Of a stretch of 64,000 nt of DNA, positions 33,898-46,156 are shown in pieces. This DNA comes from Paraspadella gotoi (lineage: Eukaryota; Chaetognatha), in NCBI GenBank assembly GCA_051294375.1, contig CM119270.1, forward strand, positions 1,393,876 through 1,457,875, in the 5' to 3' direction. Under the pieces are notes generated by a model that saw only the letters and a list, made by a program, of their open reading frames with translations, had not been told where the DNA came from and made no database searches. The position numbers and the translations under genes are program-made. Every line of letters starts with the position of its first letter. Within the stretch, counting starts at the first letter, position 1.

Positions 33898-34810
33898 ACG
33901 ACGCAGCCACCCCTCACCACAGTGTTTTGACCTCCATTATTTTACGAATACTTTATTATAATATCTTATACGAAAACTAGGGCATAAATTAATTTTAAAC
34001 CTCGTGTAGTATAGATGCTCCCTCTATTTCCAGAAGACAACACTAAAATCCCTCTCCCCATAATATTATAAACTATGAAATATAACAATAATTAAATTTA
34101 AAACTTTAAAACTTTTTTTTAGAACTCTTTATAAGTAAATAAATTCGTTTTAACTGTCAAATTGTTTCTTTTATTTAAGAAAAAAATAATTATTCGCTTA
34201 AATTTAATCAATTTTAGTGTAACTTGTAGAGTGCATAATTAAGTCGCGGCAAGTAGCGCGACTTTCTAAAGATAGAAAAAGAAAATAAAAATTTAAGGTA
34301 TTTCAAATTTCACCAAGATTTCGTACCTCTTTAAAATAGGTCATTATTTGAGGTGATGGTTCGGCTGACCCTTTTTTTGGCTCAACTTATTTAGCCTTAT
34401 GATTAAATTAAAAGATATTTTTAACAAAAAAATGATGCCGCATCAATATTTATTTTCATAGAATTGTAAATATGTCAATTTTTTGGTATCCTTTCGATGT
34501 AGAAGCAAGATTTTTAAGTATGATTTTTTTACTGCAACATGCAAATGAGAATATAGTTAATTCTTTTGACGATTTTTTAATTTGTTATTTCAACGGTTCA
34601 ATGTTAAAAAAACAACCCTCATTTTTGATTCAATAAGTAGATAAATATTTTATGTGCAAATTAAATAATGGAAATAAATGAAATAAACCCCATTTGGCAT
34701 TATTTTGTTACACGGGATCAATTTTTGTCTCATCGTCGTGTTCCTCGTCTTTGTAATGGAACCCCGGGTGCTTCTCTGCTCCAGGAGAGAAGCCCAGCGG
34801 GAGTGGACTC
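33898..34810. other. AT-rich spacer, no gene seen
   Basis: No supported coding, repeat or regulatory feature. Confidence 0.5.
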
Positions 34811-34814
34811 CTAT

Positions 34815-34964
34815 AGGGGGGAGAGAGAGAAAGAGGGTGGTGTCTCTTTAAGGGAAGAAGCTAAGAGAGAGAGAGAGAAGAGAAGATGAGGAGAGAAGAA
34901 AAAAAGAGAGAAGAGAGAGAGAGAGATTGAGAGAGAGAGAGAGAGGGGCTCTTAACGGAGGAGC

Positions 34965-35002
<38 letters not shown>

Positions 35003-35030
35003 GAGAGAGAGAGAGAGGGATGAGAGAAGG
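34815..35030. repeat. GA-rich tracts
   Basis: Interrupted GA tracts with a short GGGGCTCTTAACGGAGGAGC insert at about 34945-34964. Confidence 0.85.
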
Positions 35031-35060
35031 AAGATTAACAATCATAAGGGGTATTCACTG

Positions 35061-35140
35061 GCGTGGGGGGGGGGGGGGGGGGGGGGGGGGTGGGGGGGGG
35101 TGGTGGGGGGGGGGGGGGGGCGTGGGGGGGCGAGATGGGG
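35061..35140 (+). repeat. Poly-G tract
   Basis: 26 consecutive G at 35065-35090, then runs of 9, 16 and 7 G split by single T or C. It has strong G-quadruplex potential. G-rich purine sequence continues at 35240-35340. Confidence 0.95.
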
Positions 35141-35417
35141 AGGTTTGAAAAGCAGATCATAATTTCTGAAATTTCACCACTCGAGTGGGGAGAATCGACG
35201 CTGGACTTTTCGAGATGAAAGAGAGAGAAAATTGTGGGGGAATTAGAATGAAGGAGAAGGGGGGGTAGGTGGGGAGAGGGGGAAGGGGGTAGGGGGGGGA
35301 GGGAGAGTGAAGACAAGCGGGGGACGAAGAGAGAGGGGGGAAAGAAACATAAAAGAAGAAAAATATAGTAAGGACAGAAAACAATTTAACGAGGTAATCG
35401 TATAAAATTGTATCAAA

Positions 35418-35826
35418 ATGAGTTCAAGATTAATTTCGAGCTTCAATTAATATTGCGTCATTATATTCCTATTTAATTTTTTCGACTGCCGTTTCTATGG
35501 ATGAGTGACGACTCCAGTGTCAGTTCTTCTCATCATCTCAGGCTCAGGTTCGAGCAAAATTGACAATCTGACCGGACGCATCCTGGCACTGCTTGGAAAA
35601 TCTCTTAAAGGAAACTGAGTTTATGGACTTTTTAAGAGGTTTCCACTTTTAAGTATCAACCACATGAGTGGAAGTCTTATTTAATATCCAATCCTTGAAC
35701 TCAGTTGCAGAAACAAAGATATCGAGGAAAGTGCAGCGGATTCGTCGGAGATCAAAAGAGGAGAGGAACCGAGAGACGAAATTAATCTCCGAAATTGAAA
35801 TAAAATTAAATATAATGAAGATTGCA
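35418..35826 (+). repeat. Left copy of a 0.35-0.4-kb tandem duplication
   Basis: Matches 35852-36200 across a 25-N gap (35827-35851); shared AATTAATATTGCGTCATTAT and GACAATCTGACCGGAC. No gene. Confidence 0.85.
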
Positions 35827-35851
35827 NNNNNNNNNNNNNNNNNNNNNNNNN

Positions 35852-36200
35852 ATGAGTTTCAGATATATTTCGAGCTCAATTAATATTGCGTCATTATATT
35901 CCTATTTACTTTTCGCTGCGTTTCTCTGCGATTAGCGACGACTCACGCTCAAGGTTCGAGCAAATTGACAATCTGACCGGACCATCTGCTTGAAATCTCT
36001 AAAGGAAACTACAGTGGGGACTTTTAAGTATCAATCTTTTAAGTATCAACTACAGTGGAGTCTTTTAAGTATCAATCTTGAACTCGTTACAACAAAGAAT
36101 CGAGAAGTGCGAGCGATTGTCGGAGATCAAAAGAGGGAGAGAAAACAAGAGCGAAATAATTCTCGAAATATGAAATAAATTAAAATTTTAAAAAGATAAT
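35852..36200 (+). repeat. Right copy of the 0.35-0.4-kb tandem duplication
   Basis: Shorter by about 60 bases, with scattered deletions relative to the left copy, but with one extra TTTTAAGTATCAA-type repeat. Confidence 0.8.
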
Positions 36201-37304
36201 ACTTACAAATTAATGTTTTTTAAAAAAAAAATTGTTTAACTATGCGTAAGTCGCTAGAAAAAAAAAAATTTTCGGGTGCAGAAAAAAAATATGTTCATTT
36301 GTTGACATCGAGAAAAATTTTGAGAATAATTTTGAGTCAGATGAAGAAGCGACAAAAAAAAAAAAAAAACGACGCAAAAAATCAGCAAAACATTAAAAAA
36401 CAGAAAAAAACAAACAAAACGGGAAGAGAAAACATTTTTCGAAGCGTTGGCGGGAGGAAAAAGAACTTTGGGTGAACGCGGCCAAAAAAATTGAGTAAAA
36501 AAAGTCACACGAACGTAAACAAACAAACAAACAAACAAACANNNNNNNNNNNNNNNNNNNNNNNNNNNNNNNNNNNNNNNNNNNNNNNNNNNNNNNNNNN
36601 NNNNNNNNNNNNNNNNNNNNNNNNNNNNNNNNNNNNNNNNNNNNNNNNNNNNNNNNNNNNNNNNNNNNNNNNNNNNNNNNNNNNNNNNNNNNNNNNNNNN
36701 NNNNNNNNNNNNNNNNNNNNNGAGAGGGTGAAAGAGTGAGGAAAGGAATGAATGCGTCTTGAAGGGTAAGTATAAAGGGTAAGGATGCCTGGGAATGCAG
36801 TTAATTTCTTAGCTCGTTCGTAGTTAGACAATAGTCTTAATTAAAGAGAGAGAAAACGTCGGACGAACGACAAAACAAAAGGGAAACGAAGGAAAAGTAA
36901 AAGGAAAAAGGGTAAGTTCTCCTCCCCCGCTGCTGCCCCCCCCTATTCGGGTAAGTGGAGGCGAAAAAAAAACATAAGGAAAAAGAGAAAAAAGTGACTT
37001 TGGGGGAAAAAAACAGAAGTNNNNNNNNNNNNNNNNNNNNNNNNNNNNNNNNNNNNNNNNNNNNNNNNNNNNNNNNNNNNNNNNNNNNNNNNNNNNNNNN
37101 NNNNNNNNNNNNNNNNNNNNNNNNNNNNNNNNNNNNNNNNNNNNNNNNNNNNNNNNNNNNNNNNNNNNNNNNNNNNNNNNNNNNNNNNNNNNNNNNNNNN
37201 NNNNNNNNNNNNNNNNNNNNNNNNNNNNNNNNNNNNNNNNNNNNNNNNNNNNNNNNNNNNNNNNNNNNNNNNNNNNNNNNNNNNNNNNNNNNNNNNNNNN
37301 NNNN

Positions 37305-37342
<38 letters not shown>

Positions 37343-37415
37343 ACTAAACAAAAGCTCAACTTTCCTACGCTTGGATAAATAAGTCAATATTAGATAGACG
37401 CTCGCTTCGAAGTCT

Positions 37416-37447
<32 letters not shown>

Positions 37448-37804
37448 TAAGGGTGACATTGTCGAAATGCTTTTTCCCAAATTTTGAGCAAAATGCAAAT
37501 ATTGAAAATCAGATTTTCTCTCCGCCAAAAAAAAANNNNNNNNNNNNNNNNNNNNNNNNNNNNNNNNNNNNNNNNNNNNNNNNNNNNNNNNNNNNNNNNN
37601 NNNNNNNNNNNNNNNNNNNNNNNNNNNNNNNNNNNNNNNNNNNNNNNNNNNNNNNNNNNNNNNNNNNNNNNNNNNNNNNNNNNNNNNNNNNNNNNNNNNN
37701 NNNNNNNNNNNNNNNNNNNNNNNNNNNNNNNNNNNNNNNNNNNNNNNNNNNNNNNNNNNNNNNNNNNNNNNNNNNNNNNNNNNNNNNNNNNNNNNNNNNN
37801 NNNN
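36201..37804. other. A-rich spacer with three assembly gaps
   Basis: Gaps at 36542-36721 (180 N, left flank AAAC repeats), 37021-37304 (284 N, right flank GA) and 37536-37804 (269 N, flanked by A and T runs). A CGT array is at 37421-37447. GGGTAAG occurs several times at 36763-36955. No gene recognised. Confidence 0.7.
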
Positions 37805-38310
37805 TTTTTTTTTTCGTTTTCTGAGATAGACTTTTGTTTTTTTTTGGTTTTGTGTCTCGTTTTATTCCTGAGACGCATAAACCGTTTTTGATAATATGAC
37901 CTTAATTTTGAATATTTTGACTTCTGGCAGGAAAACCATGTTTATTTGCGATTGGCATATATTTGGCACTAAATAATACAGGGGAAAAATATGGATTCAT
38001 TCGAATTATTATCCGCTTTGGCAGGAAAATGAAACATTTAACGTATTTCAACAATAAAAATAGATACTGAATGGTGCATAAGTAGTAGATGATACAACAA
38101 GGAAGCAAATTAGTAAAAGTTAATTTGACCGAATCTTAAGCAGAAGCATTTTTAACTCAAAGAAACTGAAAATTAAAAAAAAAAAAAAAAAAAAACTGGT
38201 TCGATTTTGCCCAAATTTTTGCCAACTTCATTGAGCTCAGACTTTTGTGGGTGTGGTTCAAAAAAGATTGATCTTTATTGCGCGACTTTGGTTGTCGCTG
38301 ACATCAAATG
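37805..38310. other. AT-rich spacer
   Basis: Contains a poly-A run at about 38177-38196. A 68-codon minus frame at 37902-38108 has no recognised homology. Confidence 0.4.
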
Positions 38311-38317
38311 TCATTGG

Positions 38318-38590
38318 GATCGTCGTCGTCTGTGTCGTCGTCGTCATCGTCTTCTTTATCGTCGTAATTGTCGTCGTCTTCGTCGTTGTTGTTGTTGTCA
38401 TTACTGTCGTCCTTTAAAATCGATTTCCGACTTTAAAAAAAAAAGTTTCGCTGAGAACTGGACATGTGTTGGACGCTTTCTGTAAGAACGCCGAGGACGA
38501 CGACGACGACGACGAAGACGACGACGACGACTAAGAAGAAAAAGACGACGACGACGACGACGACTAAGAAGAAAAAGACGACGAAGTTAA
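38318..38590. repeat. Facing CGT and ACG arrays
   Basis: CGT-type repeats at 38318-38412 and ACG-type at 38492-38585. The second contains two copies of a roughly 36-bp unit ending CTAAGAAGAAAAAGACG. Confidence 0.8.
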
Positions 38591-38687
38591 AAAGAAAAGA
38601 CAAGTCTAAGAAAAGAATAAAAAAGGAGTAAAACAAGTGCAAACAAAATATGTTTTTTTTTGTTAAAGGGTATTTTTTTGTTTGCCC

Positions 38688-38825
38688 CAGCCGCCGCCGC
38701 CGCCGGCCGCCGCCCGCCCTGCCGCCGCCCGCCGCCCACCGCCCTGCCGGCCCTCGCCGCTCGCCGTGCCGCTCGCGCTGTCGCCGCTCGCCGCTCGCCG
38801 CTGCGCCGCTCGCCGCTCGCCGCCA
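38688..38825. repeat. GC-rich CCG / CGCTCGC repeat
   Basis: CCG and CTCGCCG units, giving poly-Ala/Pro/Arg frames on both strands. An abrupt GC island inside AT-rich DNA. Confidence 0.8.
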
Positions 38826-39510
38826 AGATAAAGTTTACAATAACGAAGACGACGACTGCGACGCCGACGACTCGTTGAACTTACTCAGAGCTCGATCTTA
38901 CTTACCTTATCTTTGCCTTACCCTTCAAGCTAAGAGGCCAATCGTCTGAGTTTTTTAGCTCTTAAATTCTCTGACTTTTTAGTCAACTCCTTTTGAATAA
39001 TGATGTCGATTCTACGATTTCTCCTTTTGAATCAGACCCAAAAAATGCATTTCGCTGATCCCTAAATTTTTTTTCAACTTCATACCACTTTGCATCCACT
39101 TGCGTCTTTCTTTTTCGCTCCTACCTTTCACTCTCTCTCTCTGTGAAAATTATCCATTCATTTAATAAATAAGCTATCTTGCCCCTGACTTTTTGACAGG
39201 CTTTGGTGGTTTAAGGCCTCGTCACTCTTCCAAGCTTTCAATCAAGACTCTCTCACAGTCTCGTTTATTCACTCTCAGAGTACCTGGCTTCCCTATAAAT
39301 GAAGTGGTATAATATCTCAAAGAATGTTTCAATTTTCTCCCCTTGACTTTAACTTACCTTTTCTTCACTTTATCTCCCTTTTTTCCTATCAACATCTCAG
39401 TCCTCGCTCGTCAAAAAAATTCCGTGCGGGTCAAGAAATCGTGATAAGGAATTTCGGGACTGAGGGGTGAGGGCGACTCGAAGTCTGTCATAACTTTTAT
39501 CGATGTCAAG
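38826..39510. other. Spacer, no gene seen
   Basis: Mixed sequence; CTTACC occurs at 38900-38925 and 39353-39358. No coding support. Confidence 0.4.
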
Positions 39511-39626
39511 ATAAGCCGTCTCACAATAAGCCGTCTCACAATAAGCCGTCTCACAATAAGCCGTGTCACAATGAGCCGTGTCACAATAAGCCGTCTCACA
39601 ATAAGCAGTGCCACAATAAGTGATGT
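39511..39626. repeat. 15-bp tandem repeat, about 8 copies
   Basis: Unit ATAAGCCGTCTCACA with C/G variants; the minus strand reads LIVRR repeats. Confidence 0.95.
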
Positions 39627-40619
39627 CGAAAGAAATGAGGTCAGAAGACTCATTAACATAATGGTCAAGATAGCTTATTTTTCAAATGAATGGATAATTT
39701 TCATATTGGTTATTCCAATTTATATATATGTATATATATATATACTTATCATATTTTTCTCTTTTCGTAAAAAAAAAAATCCATTTGAATTTAATTCTCG
39801 GCATCGGGGGAGCGAAAGAAGATGAAACAGAACTCATAAACATTTAAACAAACAAACATACAAACACAACAAGGCACAAACAAAAAGCTAATCGTTTCCC
39901 ACAATCAAATTCGCTTTATTTATATTCCTTATCGAATCTTTACTCTTCTAATAACAAGAGTCTCTTCCAGTTTTATTGTTTTTTTTTTCTCTTCCTCAAA
40001 TGTTTTTCCAACAAATTTGCTTTGTTCATTTTTATTTTCCCGTCAAATTTACTTTGAAATTTTTTTTTCAATCTTTCCCAGTTTTTTTTCTTTTTTTTTC
40101 ACGCCTTCACAGTTCTTGGTAGATGGGGTTGTGACTTGTGAGAGTGGTGAAGTGGTCGAGTTGGTGAAAAAAAGGTGGAATTTCGAAATCGGCAGAAAGT
40201 CGACGGGTTGTAAAAATATTGACATATTTACCCCTAGTCAACGGCGGAGCGGGTCCAGAGCTCTCAATCTCTCGCTCTCTCTCTCTCTTAGGGNNNNNNN
40301 NNNNNNNNNNNNNNNNNNNNNNNNNNNNNNNNNNNNNNNNNNNNNNNNNNNNNNNNNNNNNNNNNNNNNNNNNNNNNNNNNNNNNNNNNNNNNNNNNNNN
40401 NNNNNNNNNNNNNNNNNNNNNNNNNNNNNNNNNNNNNNNNNNNNNNNNNNNNNNNNNNNNNNNNNNNNNNNNNNNNNNNNNNNNNNNNNNNNNNNNNNNN
40501 NNNNNNNNNNNNNNNNNNNNNNNNNNNNAAAACTCAAAAGATTCTCCACGCAAATAAACAAACATCTCAACATCGATTTTCCACCCCATTTTCACTCAAG
40601 ACAAATAAATTTTTAGCGG

Positions 40620-40685
<66 letters not shown>

Positions 40686-41840
40686 AACGACATCGAAAGA
40701 GAGAGAGAGAGAGAGATTGGGCCGCTGTTTTTTTGCTTGCCTTCTTGGCAAAAGCATATAGAATCAGTAGTAGATTTACATGAAGAATTAAACAAGAAGT
40801 AAAACCCGCTAAAACCTCGAGGACTTTATTTTTTATGTATTTTCTTCTGTCGTCGTCGTCGTCGTCATCGTCGTCGTCGTTGTTGTTTTTTCACGCGATC
40901 TTCATTCTGATGTCATGGAAGAATATTTGTTTATATTTGTTTAATTTTTGTTCGAATGTTTATTTATCCTCTCGTGTCCTCTCATCGCTGGACTTATTTT
41001 CTTTTGTTTATTGACAAATAATTTAGTTGCGACTCTATTCATTCGTTATTAATTGATCGTTATTTATTATTCGTTGCATTTCGTTTTCATAAGTTGGTAA
41101 TAATAAGAAATTCTTCTATCTTTCTTTCCTAATTTTCTCTTCGTTTTTTTTTTACATTCTGTATCACTTTACTGATTAAAGTATCTCGTATTTGACATTA
41201 AAATCTCATTACATTTGAAACTAAAATCGCCGCAGAATCATCGACGTCGTCGTCGTCGTCGTCGTCGTTGTTCTCGTCTTCATTGGCTTCTTTTCATCGT
41301 CGTCGTCGTCGTCGTCGTCGTCATCATCGTCGTCACCGTCAAGTGTCAAACTTGGCACTTCGATCCTAAATGGCAGAGTTTAGCTGAAAATCATAACCGA
41401 AAACGACGACGAAGACGACGATGCTTCGCACGCCTTTAATCTCATTTGCATATTGCAGAAAAAATATCTTGTAAAGTGTTGATATGATAGCTTATTATTC
41501 AGTACTACTATTTACTATTTTACTGTTTTTTACTGTTTTAATAGAGGTATTTTAATTAACTAACCGACCAGTGTCTACTTATTGATAAATAACTTTGAAA
41601 TTTAATTATACTCGGTCTGAACCGGCATTTGCATAATAGTAAAATCTGAGAAGCTTAGACTTTACGAGCGTGAAATAGAAAAGATATTTCACACTATATT
41701 CAACTTACTAATATTGTTTTCTTTATGAACATATTATCTTACTAATATTTTAATTATACATATACATGGCAAAGATGCGGAGAAAGAACATGTCAGATCG
41801 AGAGAGATAGCGAGTGAAAGAGAGGGAGAAAGAGAGAGAG
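39627..41840. other. AT-rich spacer with CT tract, CGT arrays and a gap
   Basis: TA/TG microsatellite at 39720-39746; gap 40294-40528 (235 N); CT tract 40625-40681 followed by GA at 40697-40717; CGT arrays at 40850-40882 and 41241-41330. No supported gene. Confidence 0.6.
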
Positions 41841-42022
41841 AGAGAGAGAGAGAGANNNNNNNNNNNNNNNNNNNNNNNNNNNNNNNNNNNNNNNNNNNNN
41901 NNNNNNNNNNNNNNNNNNNNNNNNNNNNNNNNNNNNNNNNNNNNNNNNNNNNNNNNNNNNNNNNNNNNNNNNNNNNNNNNNNNNNNNNNNNNNNNNNNNN
42001 NNNNNNNNNNNNNNNNNNNNNN

Positions 42023-42057
<35 letters not shown>

Positions 42058-42486
42058 TAATAGGGGGAAGAGAAAAAGGGTTAAAAAATGACGAAGTGAG
42101 CAGAATTAAAAAAGAAAAAATAGGAAAAATATAGCTAAAAATAGAATGATTAAAAATTGTGAAACAAATGTTTTCAATAATTTTGTTCAGATCAAAACTA
42201 AAGACATGGAGAAAAGAAAATGGGAAAGAGTAAGGAAATTCTTTTGGCGAAGGAAAATAAAAAAAAGAAAGAAAAAAGAAAATAAAAAGAAAAGAAAAAG
42301 AAATGAAAATGAAAAGAAAGAAAAAGGAAAGAAAAAGAAAAGAAAAAGAAAAGAAAAAGAAAAGAAAAAGAAAAGAAAAAGAAAAGAAAAAGAAAAGAAA
42401 AAGAAAAGAAAAAGAAAAGAATGAAAAAAAATGAGGCAGACGAATCACGAGGAGACGAGAAAAGAATTTCTCCTCCACGAAATGAT

Positions 42487-42523
<37 letters not shown>

Positions 42524-43023
42524 NNNNNNNNNNNNNNNNNNNNNNNNNNNNNNNNNNNNNNNNNNNNNNNNNNNNNNNNNNNNNNNNNNNNNNNNNNNNN
42601 NNNNNNNNNNNNNNNNNNNNNNNNNNNNNNNNNNNNNNNNNNNNNNNNNNNNNNNNNNNNNNNNNNNNNNNNNNNNNNNNNNNNNNNNNNNNNNNNNNNN
42701 NNNNNNNNNNNNNNNNNNNNNNNNNNNNNNNNNNNNNNNNNNNNNNNNNNAGAGAATTTTTCTTATTTTGGCTTTTCAGTGTCAAGCTTCGTGTCTCTTG
42801 TGACGAATTCGCGTCAAGATTTTTTTTGTGATGANNNNNNNNNNNNNNNNNNNNNNNNNNNNNNNNNNNNNNNNNNNNNNNNNNNNNNNNNNNNNNNNNN
42901 NNNNNNNNNNNNNNNNNNNNNNNNNNNNNNNNNNNNNNNNNNNNNNNNNNNNNNNNNNNNNNNNNNNNNNNNNNNNNNNNNNNNNNNNNNNNNNNNNNNN
43001 NNNNNNNNNNNNNNNNNNNNNNN
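41841..43023. other. Gapped microsatellite region
   Basis: Gaps at 41856-42022, 42524-42750 and 42835-43023. The first is flanked by GA on both sides; the second has CT on its left. Between them 42265-42425 is an AAAGAAAAAGA-type A/G repeat of about 11-base period. Confidence 0.75.
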
Positions 43024-43198
43024 TCCCTCCAACAGAAGAAAACGTTGCTTAAAATCCACCAACCGTTCACAGCGGTCATTGGTGCCAAGCAATCAAGAGG
43101 GACGGGGCGCTTCACCCGCCTGTAACATGGAATTACAGTCTGATTAGGAGCTCAAGAACTTTTTATATTTTTATGACTAACTCATTACAATTATTCTT

Positions 43199-43530
43199 GC
43201 CTTTTCAACAAAAAACAAATTAATTCAAAATGATGATATTTCACTTTTCTCTTCCCTTTTTTTCCTCNNNNNNNNNNNNNNNNNNNNNNNNNTTATTGGA
43301 GAGGAGAAATGGGAGGAGGGAAGAGGGGGGGAAGGAAAGAAGGGGGGAAAAGGGGAAAGAGGGGAAAGGGGGATAGAGGGGGAGGGAATGAGGGGGAAGA
43401 GAAAAAGGGGTGAAAGGGAAGAGGGGAAAAGGGGAAAGAGGGGGAAGGGAATGAGAAAATAAGGGAAGGAGAAATATGTGAATATCATCATTTTGAATTA
43501 AATGTATGTTTTTTGTTGAATAGCTAAGTG
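43199..43530. repeat. Inverted repeat around a 25-N gap
   Basis: 43199-43262 is the reverse complement of 43462-43530 (TTCAAAATGATGATAT against ATATCATCATTTTGAA). The gap is 43268-43292, and a G/A-rich tract fills 43303-43460. Confidence 0.75.
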
Positions 43531-44329
43531 GTTGCGGGTTTTCTCTCATCAAAACAAAGCTATAAGGGTTAAGCAGTCCAATTGATAAGTTCCATTGTAG
43601 TAATCAAGACGCGATTCACTTTGAATTATTAAACGTATATAGAAAACATAAGGACAAACGTCAATAAAGCGAAGACAACATGAAGAAGACGAGGACAACT
43701 GAATACAAGGCCGTAATGGGGGGAAAACCCCAAAAAAATACGGCTATAAATTTTCCTAGAAGAAAGGAAAAAAATTTTTAAGAAAAAAAAGTTATTCAAT
43801 TCACAATATTCAAATAGTTCAACCAAATATTACTCTGGTTGCATCATATAATCAAATGAAAAACTTAGTTTCAATAAGTTAGATCTCTTAAATACTACTT
43901 TTGACGCAATAAGAAGATAGAATTAAGGTTGGGAAAAATAGGAAACTTTAAACCAATAGGAAAGCAGGAATTATGTAAATCACACGATTTTGACTTAAAT
44001 ATAGGTTGTTTCCTTGATTCGAAGGAAGAGTTAAACTCAGATAAATCATTAAAATACTTAACAATACCGGCTGTTGCAAAGTGCAACATTTATGGTTTTG
44101 TTTAAAAGGCAATTTGGGGACAGGCGGATCAACATTCGATTCCAGAAAACAAAGAACAGTAGAATGTCGGTTACCATAAAAACGTTCATTAAATGAATTT
44201 CTTTAAAACAAAGCTTCGGAGAAATAAAAGGTAAATAAAAACGTGCAAGTAATTTTTACAAGTTATTTACAATAAAAACATTGTAAACGACAATTTATCA
44301 CTTTAACTTCTCTGGATAATTCTGCAAGT

Positions 44330-45640
44330 CTTCATTGGGTCGGATTTGCTTATTTCAAGCGAACTTATCTTTGGTTTCGTGATCTAAACAATTCTCTTAG
44401 GGGTATATCGTGATCGTACGCGACGAACATGGGGTTGCCGTCGGAATGTCAGGCGTGAATATACCTGGAGCGTACCATGTGTCTCGCGGGTGAATATGTA
44501 TATCAGTGGAGAATTAATCGTTGTCACTCGCAGTTCGCTGTAGATGTACGTCGCATGTTTGTGCGCTGTTGAAGGTCGTAATGTATTCGGTTCGCCAATC
44601 GTTTTGCCAAAGCCGAGTTAGCAAGGCTATAAGACTGGACTTCCAAGCTGTATGGACGTTGTTTCTTCACATTGGGAAGGGAGGGTCGGCGGATATGCTG
44701 ACCAACCGGGGAAAGGGATATTTCAGGGGTAAGAGGACGGGGGATGTCAGCGAGGGGGTTCAATTGGAAGACGTGGGATAAGAGGGCGTCGATTAATAAT
44801 GTTTTCTGTCATAGTAATCATGTTTCAAAATATTTATAGTGCTCCTTTTATCCAATATGAACGTGAAGAGTCTTCTTGACGTGCGGATAGGCGTTCGAGC
44901 TGCTCCAATGGTGATTGAATTGCTGGAGGGTTGAATCGCCATTCCAACCTTTTTTCTAGTTTTACTGGTAAGTTCTTGTGTTGTAGCTTTGAAGCAGCTT
45001 TAAGCTCTCTATCTGCGTTTAAAAATTCGTAGGCATTATTCGTATAAAGGGAATGCGTAAACCGTGACGGCGTGCTGGAATCGTGAAAGGAGAGATTTAT
45101 AGAAACATGATGTGAATATTTTTTACATTCAATAAGAGTTCTCATCCGGAGGCAAGTAAATACCGAATGCCTCTTTTTTGGGCTGTCTACGATAGTTTAA
45201 CATTTAAAGGGCAGAAGTCAAACGCCTGAAGCTTCAATGGGTTAAGTGTTTCCAATCTTATTGCAGGATGAGTGGCGATTCCGTTCTGCTTTCTCTGGGC
45301 TGCGCATGACGACGATTGACAAGGCACACAGTTTTCGGAATAATTTTTCTTCGTGTTTTGACGGTCCAGATAAGATCAATAGTTTTTGTCTTAGATTGAG
45401 CATGGAAGTTGTTCTGGCTGTCCGGCGTGTGTTCTTTATAATGAGTAATTCTAAACTTCTAACTGAGGTGACTTGCTGGAGGGGATCGCGGGATGGCGAG
45501 TTCTCGTAACGTCATTTGCTCGAGTGAGTCGGAACTCCAGACACGGAGAATGCCGTCGGTCGCGTCGATGAACGGATTCTACATCTCGAATGGGAGAAAC
45601 TTTAGAGCGTATTACTTGTACAGACGTCAGCGGTCACGAT
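44330..45640 (-). pseudogene. BEL/Pao integrase remnant
   Basis: Minus strand, high to low coordinates: NPFIDATDGILRV (about 45576-45541) and SHL...HYKEH and VCLVNRRHAQP (to about 45290) match the BEL/Pao zinc-binding region (NPFLDDxGILRVGG, then CVLCRRxxAQP). YTNNAYEFLNADRELKAA (from 45046) matches the catalytic (S/T)DNGTNF...A.REL block with D changed to N, and EWRFNPPA (44944-44921) matches the WHFNPPA block. PLTP (about 44730) and SLANSALAKRLANRI (to about 44560) match the PLTP and RRRW...YLAxxFWxRW tail. Several stops and shifts lie between blocks. It cannot encode active integrase. Confidence 0.85.
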
Positions 45641-45913
45641 GCTTATGATTCTTAAGAAATTTAATTATTTCAAAGGCTCACTTTGTATTATTTTAAATTG
45701 CTTTTTCTGGCTAAATTTGTTTTCTGTATTCTGCTAAATTTTGCTTTTGTCGCGATTTTTATTTCTTAGGTTAGCATAGCGTAAGAATTTTGATAAATAA
45801 TATATAAAAACAAATTTGAACCCATTGAGATAAGTTAGAGTGAATATTTTGTCTTAAAAATGTCGTTAATCTAAAGTATAGTTTGTAATAGTTTTAATAC
45901 GATTAATCTCTAT

Positions 45914-46156
45914 TTAATTTGTATGATTACATTGAAATCTCCGATACTTGGTGTCGGCATTTTCGGGGGCCATTTTAGCAAAGAAGGCGGGACCGTTGAT
46001 GGAAAAGACAACGGTTCGATTTCCGCGGAGGATGCTCGGGAACAAATATCGGCGGGGTTTTGAATCTGTAGGAACGTAATGCATTGCGGGGAGGGGACAC
46101 TCATGGGATTTTGCTAATGGCTGTAATTGCAAAGAAAGCTTAAAACAGTGTAACAT
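45914..46156 (-). pseudogene. BEL/Pao RNase H-integrase connection remnant
   Basis: NPADICSR is the hallmark NPAD(L/I)xSRG motif; in an adjacent frame SINGPAFFAKMAPEN matches the following W..GP.FL..P block. The two pieces lie in different frames, so at least one frameshift has occurred. Confidence 0.8.

Noticed and set aside
39511-39626. CRISPR-like array
   Set aside because: 15-bp units are directly tandem without spacers, in a eukaryotic setting.
44521-44781. 86-codon plus ORF
   Set aside because: It is the antisense of the BEL/Pao integrase tail, which explains the region better.
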